Below are positions 4,545-9,583 of a DNA stretch of 9,583 nucleotides, in pieces. A program made the translations under genes and the position numbers. The DNA lies in NCBI GenBank assembly GCA_003662485.1, contig QMYD01000034.1, positions 1 to 9,583 of the forward strand, given 5' to 3'. The notes below the pieces were generated by a model. The model did not search any database. It saw only the letters and a list, made by a program, of their open reading frames with translations, and was not told where the DNA came from. The stretch's first letter is position 1; every line of letters begins with the position of its first letter. The DNA is from Candidatus Hecatellales archaeon. GTDB taxonomy: Archaea > Thermoproteota > Bathyarchaeia > Hecatellales > Hecatellaceae.

Positions 4545-4832
4545 TTAGAACAGGTGAAAGCTCCTCTTCAACTTGTCTAGGAAGGACTCCTTCGGCTCAT
4601 CGTCGGCTATGGTCTGGGGATCAGAGCTTGCAGCCTGTACTGGGATTGAGGCTGCCACCGGCTGGATGGCTTCCTCCTCTTCGAGCTTCACCGCCTTCCT
4701 AAACTTGTTCCCACAGGAATGACACAGGTAGATGGAGACCTTCATGGCTTTGCCCCTCTTGGATTTCGGCCTTACCTCCCAAGACTTGACTAGCTCCACA
4801 TCCTCGCTCTTGCATCGTGGACATTCAACCAT
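4545..4832 (-). CDS. Small zinc-ribbon protein with amphipathic C-terminus
   Basis: A 95-residue protein I cannot assign to a named family. Residues 1-45 form a zinc ribbon with CPRCKS and CHSCGNK as the two knuckles, separated by a basic stretch (RPKSKRGKAMK). An acidic run (LEEEEA) and a flexible Ala/Pro/Ser-rich linker follow, and the protein ends ESFLDKLKRSFHLF. In that tail Phe, Leu, Leu, Phe, Leu and Phe fall on one helical face with lysine and arginine on the other, so an amphipathic membrane- or partner-binding helix is plausible. ATG 4832 has a perfect GGTGAT 5 nt upstream. It is the first gene of the short minus-strand set that includes cdvA-like 32 nt downstream, so a role near the membrane with CdvA is suggested by context only. 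Zinc ribbons of this kind can also bind nucleic acid or RNA polymerase. Confidence 0.85.
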   Translation of the reverse strand: MVECPRCKSEDVELVKSWEVRPKSKRGKAMKVSIYLCHSCGNKFRKAVKLEEEEAIQPVAASIPVQAASSDPQTIADDEPKESFLDKLKRSFHLF

Positions 4833-4837
4833 GGCTA

Positions 4838-4843
4838 ATCACC
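4838..4843 (-). promoter_or_regulatory. Ribosome binding site of the zinc-ribbon gene
   Basis: GGTGAT on the minus strand lies 5 nt before ATG 4832 and fits the AGGAGGTGAT complement of the archaeal 16S rRNA tail. It is the clearest ribosome site in the window and shows the gene has a true 5' leader. Confidence 0.65.
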
Positions 4844-4883
4844 GACAGCCCTAGCGGAGAAAGAAGAATTAAGGTTTGTGAGG

Positions 4884-4893
4884 GAATTAAAGG
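4884..4893 (-). promoter_or_regulatory. Probable TATA box for the zinc-ribbon/cdvA/ABC set
   Basis: CCTTTAATTC on the minus strand is centred about 55 nt before ATG 4832. A transcript starting about 27 nt downstream would begin near 4861, leaving a leader of about 28 nt that includes the GGTGAT site. If used, it separates expression of the four genes at 2580-4832 from that of alaS-leuS. Confidence 0.4.
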
Positions 4894-4907
4894 CTGGAAA
4901 AAGCCTT
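4890..4907. repeat. Inverted repeat beside the putative promoter
   Basis: AAGGCT (4890-4895) and AGCCTT (4902-4907) form a 6-bp inverted repeat around GGAAAA, overlapping the box A candidate at 4884-4893. It could be an operator, or part of the 3' end of the leuS transcript. Nearby at 4941-4963, CTTTTA and TAAAAG make a second 6-bp inverted repeat around 11 bases, with TTTTAAC also repeated directly at 4931 and 4942. The 200-bp gap otherwise holds no gene that I can see. Confidence 0.4.
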
Positions 4908-5036
4908 AACAGGACTTTTCAAGCTTCGCATTTTAACCCCCTTTTAACATGGGGAGCTAAAAGTTGGTGGGGGGAAGGTTAGCGTATGGACTGGGTCTGG
5001 GAAAAAGGATTGAAAGGTAATGCTTTGAAGGCTTAA

Positions 5037-7904
5037 CTATTCGACGTAGATGGCTGGCCGGTAGGGTTCAGCCATGGAGGCCTTACCCTTCGGATCATAG
5101 ATTCCATCCTCATCCTCCCTGAAGACGTAGACTTCGGCTTTTAGCTCCCCTTCAAGGAAGCCTTTAACCCTGCGGAGGAAGGAGGCCTCATCCACCATTC
5201 CAATCTCAAGCCTCCTCTCCCTGGCGGAGTTCTCCAACCTTGACGCTTCCTCAACCATTCTTGCAATTTGCTTCCCAAGCCTTCTAGCCTCAGGCTTGGA
5301 GAGAGCTTCCCCTATGAGCTGCTTCACTTGGGCTCTTCCACGCTTGAGGGCTTCAAGGTAGACCTCCCACTTCCATGGGGAAGCCGTATAATAGCAGATT
5401 TTGCTGGGCTTAATTCCCGTAACCTTGAGGATGTGCTTGGTGTCCTCGAGGAGGAGTTTTAAAGCCTCCTCAAGCTCTTCAGCTTCAAGGTTTTGCGGAG
5501 CCTCCTCCCTGCTAGGCCATGGTGCAAGGGAAACAAAGCCTTCCCCACCAATTTTCTCCCAGAGCTCCTCGCAGAGGTGGGGGATAAAGGGTGCCAGAAG
5601 CCTAATCCAGATTTTAATGGCCCTACGAACAGTGGGGGGATGCGGCTTCGTCCTACGTAGGTACCATCGGAAGTCCTTCCAAACCTCGTAGAGGGCGTTC
5701 TCCAGAGCCGTTCTCGTTTTGAGGACTTCTAGGGCTTCAGCCACTTTTTCAGCTCTCCCCCCAAGCATGCTTAGAAGCCAAGCCTCCACCTCCTCAGCTT
5801 CATCCTTCCCCTCAGCCCTCCAAGCCTCTAGTATGAACCTTTGGAGGGAGGAGAGGTTTGCCTTAACCTCCCTTAGGCTTTCAGCCCTCCAGTCTGGGTC
5901 GTCCAGGCCTTCAGCCGCAAGAAGAACAACAGCCCTGGTTACGTCAGCCCCATGCTCCTCTACTGCCTTTCTGAGGGGGATGAAGTTTCCCTTAGACTTG
6001 TGCATTTCCTCACCCTCAACCCTCATGAAGCCGTTCACGGCTACGGCTCTGGGCCAGTGCTCTCTGGGGAAGAGTGCTACATGGTGGAAGATGAAGAAGG
6101 TTAGATGGTTTTGGATGAGGTCCTTCCCAGAGTTTCGCAGGTCGACGGGGTACCAGTAGAGGAACTCCTCCCTCAAAGCCTTAATTAGTTCAGCGTTTAA
6201 TCCGAGTTCTCCTGCAAGCCTTTCAAGGTCTCCCAGCCCGTAGAAGACGTAGTCGAAGAGTTCTGGGGTTAGCTTCTCAGCTGGTATGGCTTCCTCCCTT
6301 ATAAGCCTATTAATCGTGTAGAAGGCCATGTAAACAGTGGAGTCGCTTAGGGTTTCAACTATCCAGTCTGGAGACCATGGGAGGGGTGTTCCAAGCCCCG
6401 TCTTCCTCGTGCAAGCCCAATCCCTAAGCCAGTCCACGACAGCTTCAAACCAAGCCCTAGCCTCCCTCGGGTAAACCTCCATCATGGATAGGGCTTCCTT
6501 AACCCGCTGCTTCCACTCCGGGTTGGAATAATTCAGAAACCACTGGTCTTGGAGGATCTTAACCGTGCAGAGGGTTGTGCAGCGGCATACCACCCTCTCA
6601 GGCAGATCATACATGCTGTCGAAGAGGCCTCTAGCCTTAAAGTCTTCCGTAATCCTCTGCTTGGCTTCGGCTACCGGTAATCCAGCATAGGCTCCACAGT
6701 TCTCCTTCATAACACCCTTGTGAAATTCTCTTTTGTAGACGAGTTTGGTTGCCTCCTCAGCCTTGGGGTCATGCTGATCCCTTACTCCAAGGCTTTCCGA
6801 AATTTCGAGAGCTGGATACTCGCCTAAACCCTCCACGCTAATAATGGAGATAGGCTCTACAGCCTTAACCTCCTCAGGCGAGATTCCAAACTCCTCGAGG
6901 AGCTTTGGGTTTTCCTGCAAGTCTTTCAGGGCTATCCAGTCGTAGGGAGCGTGGGCTGGAACGCTGTAAACCACGCCTGAAGCGCTCTCCGGTTTTACAA
7001 ACCAGCCTGGAAGGATGGGAAGCATCCTACCATGGATGGGCTCCCTACACCTCCTGCCAACCAGTTCGCAGCCCCTGAAAACCCTTAAAATCCTAACCTT
7101 CCTCAACTGTAGCTTGAGCTTTTCAGCCGCCTCTTGGCTTACAATCCATTTTTCACCGTTTACTTCGGCTTCAACGTATTCGGCTTCGGGGTTAAGCCAT
7201 AGGTTGGTAGCTCCGAAGATGGTTTCAGGCCTGAAGGTGGCGGCTGGAAGGTAGGCATCGTCTAAGGCAAACTTTACGAGGACGTATTCTTCGGGGTATA
7301 CGCCTGAGCCTTCAAGTCTGTCGGCGTCGCCTACGGGGCTTTGGCAGCGTGGACACCAAACGACGGGGTGGGTTCCCTTAACCACGTAGCCCTTCTCCCT
7401 AAGCTTCAAGTACTGCCACTCTACGAAGCGGCTGAACCAGGGGTGAAGCGAGGTTGTATGAAACTCTCTACGCCAGTCTATGGAGAGGCCGAGCCTCTTC
7501 ACAGCCTCCCTATTATAGTCGGTGTAGTATTTGGCCATGTAGGCTGGCTCCACAAACTTTTCCAACTCCTCCTCTGGAACTCCGTCTATCACCCTTAGGG
7601 CTTCGATAAACTTCTTATCTCCCCTCTTTATGCGTTCGGAGGCTCCTGCAACGGTTTCACCCGTCCAATGCCAAGCCCAGGGGAATAACACGTTGAAGCC
7701 CTTCATCCGCTTGTAGCGGGCTACCACATCCACCCGAACACTCGTGTAGCCGTGGCCTACATGAAGGGGGCCACTCATATACGGGTAAGGGAAGGTAGCG
7801 AAAAACTTGGGTTTTGAAGGGTCAGGATTAGCCTCAAAGATTCTGGCTTCAGCCCACCTCCGCTGCCACTTCTCTTCTATGGCCTTAAAATCGGGGGCGC
7901 TCAT
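5037..7904 (-). CDS. leuS: Leucyl-tRNA synthetase, archaeal/eukaryotic type
   Basis: A 955-residue class I synthetase that charges tRNA-Leu in the cytoplasm; the length is normal for the archaeal form. The ATP site motif HVGH is at 48-51 in PYMSGPLHVGH. A zinc knuckle WCPRC (183-187) opens the CP1 insertion. The CP1 editing domain has the Thr-rich segment TFRPETIFG from Thr223 and the universal editing aspartate Asp322 in PAHAPYDWIAL. A cysteine-rich CRCTTLC is at 440-446, followed by the catalytic-fold return (DQWFLNY). The second ATP loop is EMHKS (633-637) followed by KGN, where KMSKS is the textbook form: the second lysine (Lys636) is kept, while the first position is Glu and the third His. 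The anticodon-binding helical domain and archaeal C-terminal extension follow. ATG 7904 overlaps the alaS stop as ATGA, with GGAAGGATGG before it, so translation is probably coupled. Confidence 0.98.
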   Translation of the reverse strand: MSAPDFKAIEEKWQRRWAEARIFEANPDPSKPKFFATFPYPYMSGPLHVGHGYTSVRVDVVARYKRMKGFNVLFPWAWHWTGETVAGASERIKRGDKKFIEALRVIDGVPEEELEKFVEPAYMAKYYTDYNREAVKRLGLSIDWRREFHTTSLHPWFSRFVEWQYLKLREKGYVVKGTHPVVWCPRCQSPVGDADRLEGSGVYPEEYVLVKFALDDAYLPAATFRPETIFGATNLWLNPEAEYVEAEVNGEKWIVSQEAAEKLKLQLRKVRILRVFRGCELVGRRCREPIHGRMLPILPGWFVKPESASGVVYSVPAHAPYDWIALKDLQENPKLLEEFGISPEEVKAVEPISIISVEGLGEYPALEISESLGVRDQHDPKAEEATKLVYKREFHKGVMKENCGAYAGLPVAEAKQRITEDFKARGLFDSMYDLPERVVCRCTTLCTVKILQDQWFLNYSNPEWKQRVKEALSMMEVYPREARAWFEAVVDWLRDWACTRKTGLGTPLPWSPDWIVETLSDSTVYMAFYTINRLIREEAIPAEKLTPELFDYVFYGLGDLERLAGELGLNAELIKALREEFLYWYPVDLRNSGKDLIQNHLTFFIFHHVALFPREHWPRAVAVNGFMRVEGEEMHKSKGNFIPLRKAVEEHGADVTRAVVLLAAEGLDDPDWRAESLREVKANLSSLQRFILEAWRAEGKDEAEEVEAWLLSMLGGRAEKVAEALEVLKTRTALENALYEVWKDFRWYLRRTKPHPPTVRRAIKIWIRLLAPFIPHLCEELWEKIGGEGFVSLAPWPSREEAPQNLEAEELEEALKLLLEDTKHILKVTGIKPSKICYYTASPWKWEVYLEALKRGRAQVKQLIGEALSKPEARRLGKQIARMVEEASRLENSARERRLEIGMVDEASFLRRVKGFLEGELKAEVYVFREDEDGIYDPKGKASMAEPYRPAIYVE

Positions 7905-9583
7905 TTTTCCATCCTTCCAAGCTGGCTTTTGAGGATGTCTAGGGCTTGGCTTAAGGCCTCCTCCACCAGTTCGGGTTTAAGGTTTCCACCCTGGCTGAGC
8001 GTGGGCTTTCCGCCGCCGCTCCCCCCAGCTTTGGAGGCTAGGGTTGAGGCCAGCCTCCCAGCGTGAACTCCTTTAGCCGCAGCCTCATCGCCCGCCACCA
8101 CTACAAGCCTTACTTCGCCTCCCCTTATGCCGAACATGGCGGCTACAAGGTCTGGTGCTACCTTAGAGGCTTCGTAGGCAATGGCTATTAGGTCTTCCAC
8201 CCCGAAGTCTTCAAGCCTAACCGCTGAAAACCTTAAGCCTTCCACCCTTACAGCCTGGCTTAAAAGTCTTTCAACCGTTTGCCTGGCCAGCTTGCCTCTA
8301 AGCCTTGAGGCCTCCCTCCTCGCAGCCTTCACCTCCTCCACAAGTGTTTCCACACCCTTCTCCAACTCTTCTACCGGAGAACCTGTGATGGAGGCAAGCC
8401 TCCTAAGCCTTATGGTTTCCCTTCTAGACTCTCTAACAGCTTGGAGGCCTGCTGTAAAAATGATTCTTTCCACGCCGTCCTGGATGCGCTCCGTCCGGAG
8501 AATCTTTATTGGGCCTACCTCACCAGTGGTGGAGCAGTGGGTTCCACCGCAGGCTTCCACATCCCACTCTCCAATCCTGACGATGCGTAGCTCTCTTCCC
8601 GGAACCACTCCGCCCTGGTAGATTCTGAAGCCATATTTGGCTTCGGCTTCACCCCTGGGCAGCCATGAAACCTCCACGGGTAGGTTTTCCATCACCACTC
8701 TATTTGCCTCCTCTTCTAGCGCTGCCACCTGCTCTTCGCTTAGCTTGGCGTAGTGGGTGATGTCGAGTCTAGCCCTACCCGGCTCCTTTAGGGCTCCATG
8801 CTGCCAGACGTGGTCGCCTAAAAGCCTTCTCGCCGCCCCAAGGATGATGTGGGTTGCGGTGTGGTGGCTCATAAGGCTTCTACGCCTCTCCCAGTCGACT
8901 ACTCCTTTAACCCTGACGCCTAGGGGTGGCAGGCTTCCCTCAACCAGATGTACCACCACGTTTCCAACCTTGTAAGCACCTTTAACCTTAACTTCTCCAC
9001 CCTCCCACCTTAGGAAGCCAACATCAGAAACCTGTCCTCCACCCTCAGGATAGAAGGCCGTCCTGTCAAGCACGAGGAAGCCCTGGGAGGCGTAAACCAC
9101 CTCAGCCTCAAACTCCCTTAAGGCTGGCTCCTCGTAGTATAGGAGCCTCGTGGGTTTAAGCTTGGAGACCTCCGCCTCCACCCCGCTTGGAATGGGAGGC
9201 CTAGCCTCAGCTTTGGAGGCCTCCTGGTGGAGGGCTGCCACCTGGCTGTAAAAGTCTTCCGGAGGCTCAACCTTTAAACCCATTTTTTCCACTGTTTGGG
9301 CTACATAGTCTGGGGTTAAGCCGTGGGAGTCGTAGAGTTTTAGGAGGGCTTCGCTTGGAACCTGGCTTAAGCCTTTAGCCTTAAGTTCGGAGGCAAGTCT
9401 TCGAACAACAGCCTCCCCACGCCTCAGGGTTTCCCTAAATCTTTCCTCCTCAACCTCCGCCATCTCGTAAATTACCTCAGCCCTCTCCAAGTATTCCGGG
9501 TAGTCTCTTGAAACCTCCCTGAGTTGGAGGCTTAAGATTTCGCTTAGGGGAACCTTTAAGCCTAAGCCGTCCAAGTTTCGGAG
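7901..9583 (-). CDS. alaS: Alanyl-tRNA synthetase, archaeal type, 5' end cut by the window
   Basis: About 560 C-terminal codons of AlaRS; the reading frame is still open at the right edge, so any start near 9574 is internal. The class II catalytic core is outside. What is visible is the end of the helical tRNA-recognition domain (LYDSHGLTPDYVAQT), then the editing domain that removes mischarged Ser and Gly, with the zinc ligands HTATH (about 8848-8865) and Cys/His in CGGTHC (8534-8551). A coiled-coil stretch (VETLVEEVKAARREASRLRG) and the DHHA1-type C-Ala domain follow, with the glycine-rich GGSGGGKPTLSQGG near its end. All expected editing residues are present, so the protein looks active. 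Its TGA overlaps the leuS ATG (ATGA, 7901-7904), giving a two-synthetase operon. Confidence 0.97.
   Translation of the reverse strand, partial: LRNLDGLGLKVPLSEILSLQLREVSRDYPEYLERAEVIYEMAEVEEERFRETLRRGEAVVRRLASELKAKGLSQVPSEALLKLYDSHGLTPDYVAQTVEKMGLKVEPPEDFYSQVAALHQEASKAEARPPIPSGVEAEVSKLKPTRLLYYEEPALREFEAEVVYASQGFLVLDRTAFYPEGGGQVSDVGFLRWEGGEVKVKGAYKVGNVVVHLVEGSLPPLGVRVKGVVDWERRRSLMSHHTATHIILGAARRLLGDHVWQHGALKEPGRARLDITHYAKLSEEQVAALEEEANRVVMENLPVEVSWLPRGEAEAKYGFRIYQGGVVPGRELRIVRIGEWDVEACGGTHCSTTGEVGPIKILRTERIQDGVERIIFTAGLQAVRESRRETIRLRRLASITGSPVEELEKGVETLVEEVKAARREASRLRGKLARQTVERLLSQAVRVEGLRFSAVRLEDFGVEDLIAIAYEASKVAPDLVAAMFGIRGGEVRLVVVAGDEAAAKGVHAGRLASTLASKAGGSGGGKPTLSQGGNLKPELVEEALSQALDILKSQLGRMEK

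Noticed and set aside
5719..6159. 146-codon plus-strand open frame inside leuS, and a similar one at 8181-8621 inside alaS
   Set aside because: Both are Ser/Arg-rich shadows of strongly conserved synthetase coding sequence on the other strand.
9572..9583. TTG at 9574 as the start of alaS
   Set aside because: The frame is open to the window edge and the sequence there is already the middle of the AlaRS tRNA-recognition domain.
1..9583. CRISPR arrays, insertion sequences, rRNA, origins
   Set aside because: No regularly spaced repeats, transposase-like frames, rRNA segments or origin-type repeat clusters were seen.

Overview
The window reads as chromosomal DNA of a TACK-group archaeon (Thermoproteota), perhaps Bathyarchaeia-like; this placement is inferred. 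The evidence is an archaeal transcription factor B, archaeal-type leucyl- and alanyl-tRNA synthetases, a CdvA-like division protein (absent from euryarchaea as far as is known), stand-alone RAM-domain Lrp relatives, a JAMM protease, TATA-type promoters, GGTGAT/GGAG ribosome sites, TTG/GTG starts, and an intron-less tRNA-Thr without an encoded CCA. Gene packing is tight, and nearly all of the sequence is accounted for.

Layout, left to right. Positions 2-211 are the 3' end of thiC (+). A gene-free stretch follows, then tRNA-Thr(GGU) at 405-479 (-). Its promoter shares about 40 bp with the promoter of a RAM-domain gene (521-769, +). That gene meets a diverged inverted copy of itself (766-1014, -) tail to tail. 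The copy lies downstream of a JAMM metalloprotease gene (1067-1453, -). A divergent promoter region at about 1454-1647 separates the protease from tfb (1648-2583, +), which has a long and possibly structured leader.

Everything from 2580 to the right end is on the minus strand. In transcription order it is: alaS (its 5' part lies outside the window), leuS (ATGA overlap), a 200-bp gap with a probable promoter and inverted repeats, a small zinc-ribbon protein with an amphipathic C-terminus, cdvA-like, a very short FtsX-like permease, and an FtsE/LolD/MacB-type ATPase. The ATPase ends against tfb with a 4-nt overlap.

The most interesting part is 2580-4832. A CdvA-like protein (PRC barrel, coiled coil, hydrophobic C-terminal strand) is directly followed by a two-gene ABC transporter whose permease appears to have lost its extracellular domain, and directly preceded by the zinc-ribbon gene. 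In bacteria FtsEX acts in cell division; in many Thermoproteota cdvA sits with cdvB and cdvC, neither of which is in this window. A membrane-associated module linking CdvA to an FtsEX-like complex is therefore a testable hypothesis. It rests on gene order and domain layout and is not shown by the sequence alone.
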